A stretch of 64,000 nt of DNA from Ignatzschineria larvae DSM 13226 (GTDB lineage Bacteria; Pseudomonadota; Gammaproteobacteria; Cardiobacteriales; Wohlfahrtiimonadaceae), in NCBI RefSeq assembly GCF_038500265.1, contig NZ_CP150637.1, forward strand, positions 1,389,501 to 1,453,500. The letters run 5' to 3'. This document shows, piece by piece, positions 54,259-62,795 of the stretch. Within the stretch, counting starts at the first letter, position 1. Each line of letters begins with the position of its first letter. The notes under the pieces were generated by a model. The model made no database searches, had not been told where the DNA came from, and was given only the letters and a program-made list of their open reading frames with translations. Position numbers and translations under genes: made by a program.

Positions 54259-55638
54259 ATGAAAATTCTAATTTTAGGCGCAGGTCAAGTGGGTTCAACT
54301 GTTGCGCATGTACTCTCAAAAGAGGCACAAAATGATATCACTATCATTGATAATCAATATGCACCATTAGCAGCTCTCAAAGAACGCTATGATATTCGCA
54401 CTATCCGTGGCAATGCCGCTTCCCCTCTTCTTCTTAAAGAAGCGGGCGCCGAGAGTATGGATGTTTTGATCGCAGTGACCTCAAGTGATGAGGTGAATAT
54501 TGTCGCCTCACAAATTGCGCACACGGTATTTGGTATCAAGCTCAAAGTTGCCCGTGTCCGCTCACAAGATTACTTACGCGCGGGCGATCTTTTTGGCAAT
54601 AAACTTGACTCTACATTCCATATCGATGTGGTCATTAGCCCCGAAACGCTCATCACCAACTATATTAAAAATATCATTGAACTCCCCGGCGCACTCGATG
54701 TCCTTCGTTTTGCTAAAGGGGAAGCCTTAATTGTCTCAATGGGAGTGGAGAAAGATTCACAGCTCTTTGGGCGTCGTTTCTCTAAGATTAAACGCCGAAC
54801 ACGTCATCTTAATATCAACTATGTTGCGATCTACCGCGAGGGTTGTGAATTTATTCCTGAAGAAGATACTGTTCTAGAGGAAGATGATGAGGTCTATTTC
54901 CTCTGTGCTCGCTCTGATGCTCGGGAAGTGATTGAACTCTTCCAATCAAAGCAGCGGATCGCTAAACGGGTCACGATTGCCGGCGGTGGCAATATTGGCG
55001 CAGCACTCGCAGAAGCGCTAGAATCATTTGCCCATGTTAAGCTCATTGAAGCGAGCGCTGAACGTGCCAATGCACTCGCCTCTAAACTGAATCGAAGCTT
55101 AATTTTGCATGGCGATTGTACTGATGAGGCACTTCTCTTTGAAGAGAATATTGAAAATACTGATCTCTTCTGCGCACTGACTAATGATGATCAAACCAAT
55201 ATTATGGCGGCAATGCTTGCTAAGCGATTAGGGGCTAAATTCACCATGTCGCTCATCAATCGCTCCTCTTACCTTGAGATGATTGAAGATGAGTCTAATA
55301 TTGATCTTGCATTTTCCCCACAACAGGTAACATTAAGCACCCTACTTACCTATATTAGAAAAGGGGATATCGTTCAGGTATACTCTTTAAGATCGGGTGA
55401 ATCAGAAGCTATGGAAATTATTGCCCATGGTAATGCAGAGACTTCTAAAATCGTCGGCAAATCCTTAGAAGGCATTCGCTGGCCCGAAGATGTGGTTGTC
55501 GCCGGCCTTATCCGTCGTGGTAAAGTGATGAAGATTGAACCGTCTATGTTTATTGAACAGAACGATCATCTGATTTTATTTATCACCGATAAAGAGAGTA
55601 TTCCTGAAGTGGAAGATCTTTTTGAGCTTAGAAAATAA
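54259..55638 (+). CDS. trkA: Trk potassium-uptake regulatory subunit TrkA
   Basis: A 459-residue peripheral membrane protein that gates the TrkH/TrkG potassium channel. It has two RCK units, each with a Rossmann NAD-binding loop: MKILILGAGQVGSTVAHVL and VTIAGGGNIGAALAEAL. Each is followed by a C-terminal RCK_C domain (SKIVGKSLEGIRWPEDVVVAGLIRRGKVM at the end). Length equals that of E. coli TrkA (458). The start is the ATG at 54259; in-frame codons upstream have no SD. trkH is not in the window. argG follows by 93 nt. Confidence 0.96.
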   Translation: MKILILGAGQVGSTVAHVLSKEAQNDITIIDNQYAPLAALKERYDIRTIRGNAASPLLLKEAGAESMDVLIAVTSSDEVNIVASQIAHTVFGIKLKVARVRSQDYLRAGDLFGNKLDSTFHIDVVISPETLITNYIKNIIELPGALDVLRFAKGEALIVSMGVEKDSQLFGRRFSKIKRRTRHLNINYVAIYREGCEFIPEEDTVLEEDDEVYFLCARSDAREVIELFQSKQRIAKRVTIAGGGNIGAALAEALESFAHVKLIEASAERANALASKLNRSLILHGDCTDEALLFEENIENTDLFCALTNDDQTNIMAAMLAKRLGAKFTMSLINRSSYLEMIEDESNIDLAFSPQQVTLSTLLTYIRKGDIVQVYSLRSGESEAMEIIAHGNAETSKIVGKSLEGIRWPEDVVVAGLIRRGKVMKIEPSMFIEQNDHLILFITDKESIPEVEDLFELRK

Positions 55639-55731
55639 GCCCATTATTGATTTCAAATATGAAATCAATTACTTATTATAAAATTACTTATCATAAATTA
55701 TGATCAATACCAAAGTCGTTAGGAGACTAGA

Positions 55732-56943
55732 ATGGACAAAATCAATAAAGTCGTGCTCGCCTACTCAGGCGGATTAGATACCTCTGTGATCCTTAAATGG
55801 TTACAAGATGAGTATAACTGTGAAGTGGTCACCTTTACCGCAGATATCGGCCAAGGTGAAGAAGTTGAGCCTGCACGTGAAAAAGCTAAAGCTTTAGGTG
55901 TAAAAGAGATCTATATTGATGATTTACGTGAAGAATTTGCCCGCGACTTTATTTTCCCAATGTTTCGTGCAAATGCGATCTATGAAGGTGAATATCTTCT
56001 TGGTACCTCTATTGCGCGCCCATTAATTGCAAAACGCCTTGTTGAAATCGCCAATGAAACCAATGCAGATGCGATCTCTCATGGCGCAACAGGTAAAGGA
56101 AATGACCAAGTCCGTTTTGAGCTGGGTGCTTATGCACTTAAACCAGGCATTAAAGTTATTGCTCCTTGGCGTGAATGGGACTTAATGTCTCGTGAAAAAC
56201 TCCTCGATTATGCGGAGAAAAATAATATCCAAATCGATCGCGGTGGTAAAAAATCTCCTTACTCAATGGATGCAAACTTACTCCATATCTCTTATGAAGG
56301 TTTAGTATTAGAAGATCCTTGGACAGAGCCTGAAGCTGATATGTGGCGTTGGACTGTCTCCCCTGAAGCGGCACCTGATAAACCCACCTATGTTGAATTA
56401 ACTTATCGTCATGGGGATATTGTTGCTATTGATGGCGTTGAAACCTCTCCTGCGAATGTGATGGCAAAACTCAATAAACTCGCAGGCGAAAATGGTGTAG
56501 GTCGTGTGGATATCGTTGAAAACCGTTATGTGGGCATGAAAGCACGCGGTTGTTACGAAACACCTGCCGGTACTGTAATGTTAAAAGCGCACCGTGCTAT
56601 TGAATCAATTACACTTGATCGGGAAGTCGCTCATCTTAAAGATGAATTAATGCCCAAATATGCAAGCTTGATCTATAACGGTTATTGGTGGTCACCTGAG
56701 CGTAAAATGCTTCAAACGATGATCGATGAATCACAAAAATTCGTCAATGGTGTTGTCCGTGTAAAACTCTATAAAGGTAATGTGATCATTGTAGGCCGTA
56801 AATCAGATGATTCCCTCTTCGACGAAAATATCGCAACCTTCGAAGATGATGGTGGCGCATACGATCAAAAAGATGCTGGCGGCTTTATCAAATTAAATGC
56901 TCTTCGCTTACGTATTGCCGCAAGTAAAAATAGACATTTTTAA
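55732..56943 (+). CDS. argG: Argininosuccinate synthase
   Basis: A 403-residue enzyme joining citrulline and aspartate with ATP in arginine synthesis. The ATP pyrophosphatase loop is [34 protein letters not shown] and GYWWSPER are typical of the standard (about 400-residue) form. The SD TTAGGAG is 7 nt upstream. No other arg genes are adjacent. A terminator follows about 115 nt after the stop. Confidence 0.98.
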   Translation: MDKINKVVLAYSGGLDTSVILKWLQDEYNCEVVTFTADIGQGEEVEPAREKAKALGVKEIYIDDLREEFARDFIFPMFRANAIYEGEYLLGTSIARPLIAKRLVEIANETNADAISHGATGKGNDQVRFELGAYALKPGIKVIAPWREWDLMSREKLLDYAEKNNIQIDRGGKKSPYSMDANLLHISYEGLVLEDPWTEPEADMWRWTVSPEAAPDKPTYVELTYRHGDIVAIDGVETSPANVMAKLNKLAGENGVGRVDIVENRYVGMKARGCYETPAGTVMLKAHRAIESITLDREVAHLKDELMPKYASLIYNGYWWSPERKMLQTMIDESQKFVNGVVRVKLYKGNVIIVGRKSDDSLFDENIATFEDDGGAYDQKDAGGFIKLNALRLRIAASKNRHF

Positions 56944-57057
56944 TGATCTTTTAAGATTGGGTAAAAACTTTCAACTAAAATTAGTAGGATTACCCGTGCA
57001 ACTTTAAATTAAAATTGCTATACTTAAATTCTTAAAATTCTATTCATAATTAAACCG

Positions 57058-57098
57058 AATCCCGCACTATCGAGAGATAATGCGGGATTTATTTATTT
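57058..57098 (+). terminator. Rho-independent terminator of argG
   Basis: AATCCCGCA and TGCGGGATT flank an inner TATC-GAGA-GATA stem; TTATTTATTT follows on the plus strand. Confidence 0.85.
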
Positions 57099-57106
57099 CG
57101 TCGTTT

Positions 57107-57283
57107 TATAGTCAATTTGGTTTAAGAAAAATGATTTTTTATGTAGCGAGTGTGAAACTTTAAAAGAATATCAAACCGTACTAAACAACACTTGCAAGAT
57201 GCCGGATAGAATAGCTTCCTTGTCTCTTACAGCCGATTCGCCGGCATTTAAATAATGCTTTTTTTGAACCGATCTTACTATAA
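57107..57283 (-). repeat. MITE-like repeat family B, copy 3 (about 177 bp)
   Basis: It begins TATAGTCAATTTGGTTTAAG, the inverted match to the right end of copies 1 and 2, and ends GAACCGATCTTACTATA, the inverted match to their left end. The middle has 'cttgcaagatgccggata' and 'cgccggcatttaaataatgc'. It is in reverse orientation to copies 1 and 2. Confidence 0.8.
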
Positions 57284-57293
57284 AAAACATAAG

Positions 57294-57400
57294 ATCTTAC
57301 TAAACAATATTTTCAAGATGCCAAATAGAACGACTTCCTCGCCTCGATCAGCCTATGTGCCGGCATTTAAACAATGCCTATTTTGAACCGATCTTACTAT
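57294..57400 (-). repeat. MITE-like repeat family B, copy 4 (partial, tandem to copy 3)
   Basis: It shares 'tactaaacaa', 'caagatgcc', 'gtgccggcatttaaacaatg' and TTTTGAACCGATCTTACTAT with copy 3 but lacks its left end. It is adjacent to copy 3 and in the same orientation. Confidence 0.75.
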
Positions 57401-57442
57401 CTCATTAACTATCTACCCCCGTTACCTTAACTCCTCAATACT

Positions 57443-57468
57443 AAAAAGCCCCTTCTGACGAAGAGGCT
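57443..57468 (-). terminator. Rho-independent terminator of the fused oxidoreductase gene
   Basis: Minus strand: AGCCTCTTC, loop GTCA, GAAGGGGCT, then TTTTTAG, about 55 nt after the stop. Confidence 0.8.
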
Positions 57469-57521
57469 TTCAACAGTTTAAACTTTATATAACGTCAATT
57501 TATACAGCATTAAGGAATAAA

Positions 57522-60500
57522 CTATGATTCTTGCTGTTTCGACTTCTCTGCTAATACATAGCTAAGCCAATGAGAAGAGATAATATCAGGCAAACGATTT
57601 TGACTGGTTCTGGCAGTCAAGTTATCAAGGTCCACATTTTTAAGGGGTTGATCTTGTTGTGAACAGGTAAATACAGCTTGGGTACGCTCTTTCGTCACAG
57701 GATCGATCTGCCACTGTAGACATTGCCCGCAAACCCCTTTCATCATACATTGCATTGGGCTACCGATAGTACCGGTAATATGTAGATCCTCTTTGAAACG
57801 ATCATAGAGAGATCCGCCTTCAGAGAGCTCTTTTTGGAAACCTTTTAACATTCCTGTTGAACCCATTGCCATTAAACGATCAACAGCTTTCATCTCGACA
57901 ATACCTTGATCATCTAGCTCTTTGATCAGTTTAATCACATCCCACTCGACAACTGAATGATCTTGGGGTCTTCTTGCTTCAATCGGCTCACCTTTACCGA
58001 CAGCCCAGATAATTTGATCTGCGCCCTCTTCTAAAGCATCCATTTGATCCACATCATCTTTTGAGCCCATTGCCGCAAGGTAAATGACCTTATTGCCGGC
58101 ATTACGAAGTGCAGATCCAATATCAAGCATAACAGCAGCGCCCCATTTACCGGCAACCACCAAGATTGTTTTACCTGATGGAAGATCCGTTGGTGCGCCT
58201 GTAGGACCCGCTAAGATGACTTGATCACCAGGTTTTAAAGAGGGGATTAATCGTTGACCTGTTCCCCATTGGAATACTAAAAGACGAATTGCATCCTCTG
58301 TAGATCCTGTCCCGGAAACTGTCAGAAGTGGAATTTGTAAACGTGTTCCAGCAACAATCTCACTGCCTGTTTCAAAGGTCTGCATTCTAAAGAATTGCCC
58401 TGGCTTGAAGTTTTTGGCCGCCATTGGCGCTTTGACCCACACTTCACATACAGTGGGATTGCTACTATCTATCGATTCAATGGTGGCTACTAACCCTCCA
58501 TTCATTGTCGTGGCTAATGATTCATTGCCTAAGGTATTCTCCGGCAATCTTGCCAATGCTTCCATCACAAATTTCGAGGTCTTTTTCGCACTTGCAATCG
58601 CTTTAACCACATTACCATTAAAAACAGGATGGGTATCACCGATATAAGAGACACGTTTCTCACCTCGTCTAAAAGAGGTAAAGGGCGCAAATGCCTCTTT
58701 ATTATTTGTCCCCCACTCAAAAGGTACTAAATTTCCATCTAAATCATATCCTTGGAAATGATGCTTCTCTTCAATTTCAAGAGAGCCTGGATACTCTGTG
58801 CCATAAATAGTATTCGGCGATGTACCTGCCGCCACTAAGACCGCTCGTGCCGGAACTGTTACTTCCGTCTCTCCCGATTTCATAAAGCGAATGGCTTTCA
58901 CATGGCCATATTGATCAAGTTCTACCCCTAGAGGATTGAGCTCCTCACCGAAATGAATACCTTCTTCAAAGGCTTTCGTAATCTCTTCATGATTCAGCGT
59001 ATAAGCGGGTGATTCTTGCATCTTCCGGCGATAAGCCACCATAACACCACCCCATTTTGCTAGAAGTGGATTGAAATCAGGTGTTTCACCGACTTCTGCT
59101 GCACGAGTCCTCTCGGCGCGCACTTCTCGACCATGGGTTAAAAATTCCGTTAAAGTCTCATTATCTTCCGGCGATAGATTCTCCCGAACTTTCTCTTCCC
59201 CTAAGATCTCAACGCGATGAAGGGCTTTTTCTACCTGTTTAATATAGTAAGCCTGTACTTCCGTTGCGGTATCAATTGCAGTTAATCCGCCGCCAATCAC
59301 AACGGCTGGCAATCTTACTTGAAGATTCGCAATGGAGCTATCTTTTGCGGCACCTGTTAACTGCATCGCCATTAAAAAGTCTGAGGCTTGCTTCATCCCT
59401 TTTGCTAAGGAATTTTCAATTTTAAGAACACGAGGTAAACCTGCGCCGACAGCTAATGAAACATGATCAAACCCTAAGTCAAAAGCATCATCGAGTGTTA
59501 AAGTCCCACCTAGACGGACACCGCCATAGATATCGACATTTTCTCGGCGTGCTAAGGTCAAATAGATCAATTTAAGGAAATTTTTGTCCCAACGAACGGT
59601 AATGCCATATTCTGCAACACCACCAAATCCTGCTAATATCCGATCGCCAAGATTCTCTTCTAACTCCGCCCAAGACTTGATAGGTGCAGTGAGTAATGCT
59701 TGTGGGAGCGGCTCAATTTTAAGGCCATCAATCCCTACAACATAACAACCTTGTTGCGATAGATAATGCGCCATCGTAAAGCCCGCAGGCCCCATTCCGG
59801 CCACTAATACTTTCCGATTATTCTCTTTTGCAGGGAGATAATCTGTTGGTTTAAGAGGATTCCAACGCGCAAGCAGATTATAGATCTCAACACCATATGG
59901 CAGATCTAAAACTGTTGAAAGTACACTGGTCTCAATTTGAGGGATATTGACCGGCTCTTGACGCTGATAAATACAGGATTTCATGCAATCATTACAGATC
60001 CGATGGCCTGTTGCCGGTACCATAGGATTTTCAACCATAGTAATTGCCAAAGAACCAATTGAAAGCCCCTCTTTTTCAAGACGCTGCATCTCTGAGATCA
60101 TCTCATCAAGCGGGCAACCCGTCAGTGCAGCACCAAAAGGATTTTTACGGAAACCTTGGGCGGGATCCCCTTTTTTCACGGGAAAACCGGTACTACAAAA
60201 ATCCCCATCATGATCATGGCAATACTTACAATATTCAATTTCACTAGCCACTTCATAACGATTCATGCGTTGATCTGTAAGCGCAAAGCCATCCCGTTTA
60301 CGAAGTGGATGCGTCCCCACTTTCACAGGAATCCCTTGGAATGACTCCTCCTTGGTAGAGACAAGATGATCATAATCTAAACGCGCGGGGAATTTAAAAG
60401 TCATCCAATCCGCAACCCGTGCCGCACCGACAGGATCAGATTCTGCTAAAGAACCCCATTGATAGAGCGCCTCGATCTCTGAAGCATTTTTTTCTGCATC

Positions 60501-60947
60501 AAGAGAGAGCGCATACTCTGCAATCTTCGCCTCTAAATTCGGGTCCTCATCACTCACACCCATTTTTGCTAATAATGCAGCATGATGTGTGGCAAAATCC
60601 CCTTCAATCGTTTGCCGATAGCGCTTAGCACCTCGCTGAATAAATTGCTCTTTAAAGCGCATCAAACGATTATATTGTGCTGCCCGATCTACTAATTTTT
60701 GACTCTCTTTCTCAATTCCAAAGAGCTTCGCTATAAAGCCATTGATATATTGCCCTAAGAGAATTTGAAATTCTGACTCTTCAATTGCGGTAAAATTGAG
60801 CTCGCCTCGACGCCATTGAAGTAGTGATTGCAATGTTTCATCCGGTAGAAACTGTTGGAATAATGTATCAACTTCCGTTAAGCCCTGATGATTTTGCAAA
60901 TCCTGAAAGCTCAAGCCATACTTCTGCAATTGTTCCTCTAATGCCAT
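57522..60947 (-). CDS. Large GltD-like/PyrK-like fused flavin oxidoreductase
   Basis: A 1,141-residue multidomain protein. The first about 370 residues include two Cys groups (CKYCHDHDGDFC near 240, CNDCMKSC near 321) that may hold Fe-S clusters. Residues about 380-800 form a GltD-like dinucleotide oxidoreductase (VAGMGPAGFTMAHYL, VIGGGLTAIDTATE). Residues about 815-1060 resemble a ferredoxin-NADP reductase/PyrK unit (FKPGQFFRMQTF, LAGPTGAPTDLP). The end has the PyrK-type Cys set CMMKGVCGQC with a later Cys. It likely passes electrons between NAD(P)H, flavins and a partner. It lies near an FMN-binding glutamate-synthase-family gene (62796), which may be that partner. The substrate is unknown. 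Confidence 0.8.
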   Translation of the reverse strand: MALEEQLQKYGLSFQDLQNHQGLTEVDTLFQQFLPDETLQSLLQWRRGELNFTAIEESEFQILLGQYINGFIAKLFGIEKESQKLVDRAAQYNRLMRFKEQFIQRGAKRYRQTIEGDFATHHAALLAKMGVSDEDPNLEAKIAEYALSLDAEKNASEIEALYQWGSLAESDPVGAARVADWMTFKFPARLDYDHLVSTKEESFQGIPVKVGTHPLRKRDGFALTDQRMNRYEVASEIEYCKYCHDHDGDFCSTGFPVKKGDPAQGFRKNPFGAALTGCPLDEMISEMQRLEKEGLSIGSLAITMVENPMVPATGHRICNDCMKSCIYQRQEPVNIPQIETSVLSTVLDLPYGVEIYNLLARWNPLKPTDYLPAKENNRKVLVAGMGPAGFTMAHYLSQQGCYVVGIDGLKIEPLPQALLTAPIKSWAELEENLGDRILAGFGGVAEYGITVRWDKNFLKLIYLTLARRENVDIYGGVRLGGTLTLDDAFDLGFDHVSLAVGAGLPRVLKIENSLAKGMKQASDFLMAMQLTGAAKDSSIANLQVRLPAVVIGGGLTAIDTATEVQAYYIKQVEKALHRVEILGEEKVRENLSPEDNETLTEFLTHGREVRAERTRAAEVGETPDFNPLLAKWGGVMVAYRRKMQESPAYTLNHEEITKAFEEGIHFGEELNPLGVELDQYGHVKAIRFMKSGETEVTVPARAVLVAAGTSPNTIYGTEYPGSLEIEEKHHFQGYDLDGNLVPFEWGTNNKEAFAPFTSFRRGEKRVSYIGDTHPVFNGNVVKAIASAKKTSKFVMEALARLPENTLGNESLATTMNGGLVATIESIDSSNPTVCEVWVKAPMAAKNFKPGQFFRMQTFETGSEIVAGTRLQIPLLTVSGTGSTEDAIRLLVFQWGTGQRLIPSLKPGDQVILAGPTGAPTDLPSGKTILVVAGKWGAAVMLDIGSALRNAGNKVIYLAAMGSKDDVDQMDALEEGADQIIWAVGKGEPIEARRPQDHSVVEWDVIKLIKELDDQGIVEMKAVDRLMAMGSTGMLKGFQKELSEGGSLYDRFKEDLHITGTIGSPMQCMMKGVCGQCLQWQIDPVTKERTQAVFTCSQQDQPLKNVDLDNLTARTSQNRLPDIISSHWLSYVLAEKSKQQES

Positions 60948-61184
60948 ATCTCATCCTCTTATGCATTACTCAAATCTAAATAAGTTAAAAACTGAAAATC
61001 CGCTTCAATAAAATGACGCCTCAATCAAATAAACATAAACTAACACAACATTATACCTTGATTTTGTTCGAATGGCGGAAGTTAGATCAAAAGCAGGCAA
61101 ATTCATTTATCATACCCCCCTTCTTTTACAGTCCCTTTCTTTTACAAATCCTATATCCTATTGATCACATAAATTGTATAGAAT

Positions 61185-61898
61185 TCAAAAATCATCCTCG
61201 ACTATCATTTCCCCACTAAACCCTCGGCGGTAGAGTGCAGCATAATATTTAGCCCCCTCTTTTTTACCCACCTTACGTTCAGCGATCGCACGCGCATTGC
61301 GCCAATTAATCTCTTTGAAAGCGGCTTTAATATCTTTCTCAGATATCCGATGAATTTGCGCTAACTCATAACGAACTCGAATGGGCCCATAACCTAAGTC
61401 CGCGCGGTTTTTACTATAACTATAAGCAAATCGTTCAAGACTCAAATAGCGCTCCCCATAAAGCCAATCAATAATCGGATCAATCAGCGCCGGCGGACAT
61501 TGTCTCTGTTGCAGTTTTTGCCGAAGTTCCACTTCGCTATGTTCTCGACGAATCAAGAAATTCATCGCCCGCTCTCGCCAATAGTGCCATTCTCGCGCCT
61601 TCTCTTCTTCTCTTTGCGCCTCTGCTAGCAGTTGTGTAGTTAAAGCTTCTTGCGATAGCCCCTCTTTCTCTTCTAAAACACAATCTTTCAGTGCTTGATC
61701 TCTATATTCAATACATTCAACATCTTGGGAATCCATAGCGTTATCTGCTTTTATGAAAGAATGATCCTTTCGGGAGCTATGGCTTTGTTGTTGCCCACTT
61801 CGGGATTGCTTTCTGTGAGAATCTCGCTGTTTGATCTCTTCTACAAGTGCTGCAAATTTCTCGCTATTCATTGCACCATTCATATTTGATTCACTCAT
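61185..61898 (-). CDS. recX: RecX-like regulator of RecA, with charged N-terminal extension
   Basis: A 237-residue protein. The last about 135 residues match RecX three-helix repeats: RAMNFLIRREHSEVELRQKLQQR, IIDWLYGERYLSLERFAYSYSKNRADLGYGPIRVRYELAQ, and INWRNARAIAERKVGKKEGAKYYAALYRRGFSGEMI. RecX inhibits RecA filament growth. The N-terminal about 95 residues are a polar, Lys/Gln/Ser/Glu-rich extension absent from most RecX (about 150 residues). I use the ATG at 61898 with AGAGGTG upstream; it starts 10 nt after the previous gene, so the two are probably co-transcribed. recA is not in the window. Confidence 0.82.
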   Translation of the reverse strand: MSESNMNGAMNSEKFAALVEEIKQRDSHRKQSRSGQQQSHSSRKDHSFIKADNAMDSQDVECIEYRDQALKDCVLEEKEGLSQEALTTQLLAEAQREEEKAREWHYWRERAMNFLIRREHSEVELRQKLQQRQCPPALIDPIIDWLYGERYLSLERFAYSYSKNRADLGYGPIRVRYELAQIHRISEKDIKAAFKEINWRNARAIAERKVGKKEGAKYYAALYRRGFSGEMIVEDDF

Positions 61899-61908
61899 CA
61901 CATCACCT

Positions 61909-62613
61909 CTACTGCCGAGTCCGCCGACGAACTTCATATTGTAGAACTTCCGCAAACAGATCGGAAATAATATGCTGTGCTTCTTGTGATTCTTCTGGTT
62001 TGTCCGACTCCGCTGGATCTATCTGCTGATTATTCGTTGTGCCAATATCCGCTGATTTTTCATTGAATGCTTGTTTTGCTAATCGCTCCCGACGTTCTTT
62101 AGCAAGCATTGCTCGTCTCTCTTCTTGAGATTTCATCGGCACTGATTTAATCTGCATCAATGCAGCAATCTCTTCATCAAAGGCGCGAGTATTAGGGTTC
62201 TCTGGCATAATTGAGATCCGAAATGGCGGAATTTTCCAACGCTTTTTAGAGATCTTATTTAGGTGAGTTTCTAATGATTTACGAATCTCTTTCTGATAGA
62301 AATTAAATGCAGCCCCAAACTCGCCTCGTGGCGTTCCAATCACCCAATAGTACTTGCCAATCGTCGCAATAAAAAGTCGCCCTTTTAATCTCGGCGGTAA
62401 AAAAAACTGAAACCAAGGCTCTATGTAGGAGAGTTGTAGTGATCTTTTAAGGTAGATTGTGAGCATCTTGTAAGTCTCTTCAGGTGAGCGTTTACGGGAC
62501 ATCTTACCAATTTCACGTTGCACATTACGAAGCCTACCTTTGACCTCTATCTCATCTAATTTTTTACGAGGAACGATCTCATCATCCCAAGGATTCAATT
62601 CTTCTCTCTTCAT
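61909..62613 (-). CDS. DUF721/DciA-like protein (tentative)
   Basis: A 234-residue soluble protein with a basic N-terminus (KREELNPWDDEIVPRKK...). The middle (about residues 55-115: SLQLSYIEPWFQFFLPPRLKGRLFIATIGKYYWVIGTP) resembles the KH-like DUF721 domain of DciA, the helicase-loading protein of bacteria that lack DnaC. The rest is polar and highly charged, with a low-complexity C-terminal tail. It directly precedes recX. The DciA match is weak, so I give no gene symbol. Another small DNA-related protein is possible. Confidence 0.45.
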   Translation of the reverse strand: MKREELNPWDDEIVPRKKLDEIEVKGRLRNVQREIGKMSRKRSPEETYKMLTIYLKRSLQLSYIEPWFQFFLPPRLKGRLFIATIGKYYWVIGTPRGEFGAAFNFYQKEIRKSLETHLNKISKKRWKIPPFRISIMPENPNTRAFDEEIAALMQIKSVPMKSQEERRAMLAKERRERLAKQAFNEKSADIGTTNNQQIDPAESDKPEESQEAQHIISDLFAEVLQYEVRRRTRQ

Positions 62614-62795
62614 AGGCTCTTTAAAAATTATAGAAAAAGCGATTCCGCATATACAAATATTGATAATAAATATAAATTCCCTACATTCATTCTTTAGAAT
62701 AAATCTTAAAAATTTTTAAAATTTAATTAAGGAATGCGTTATGATAGAGGCAATTTACAATAACCATTCAACGATCATGACAGGAGCTTCCTAAC

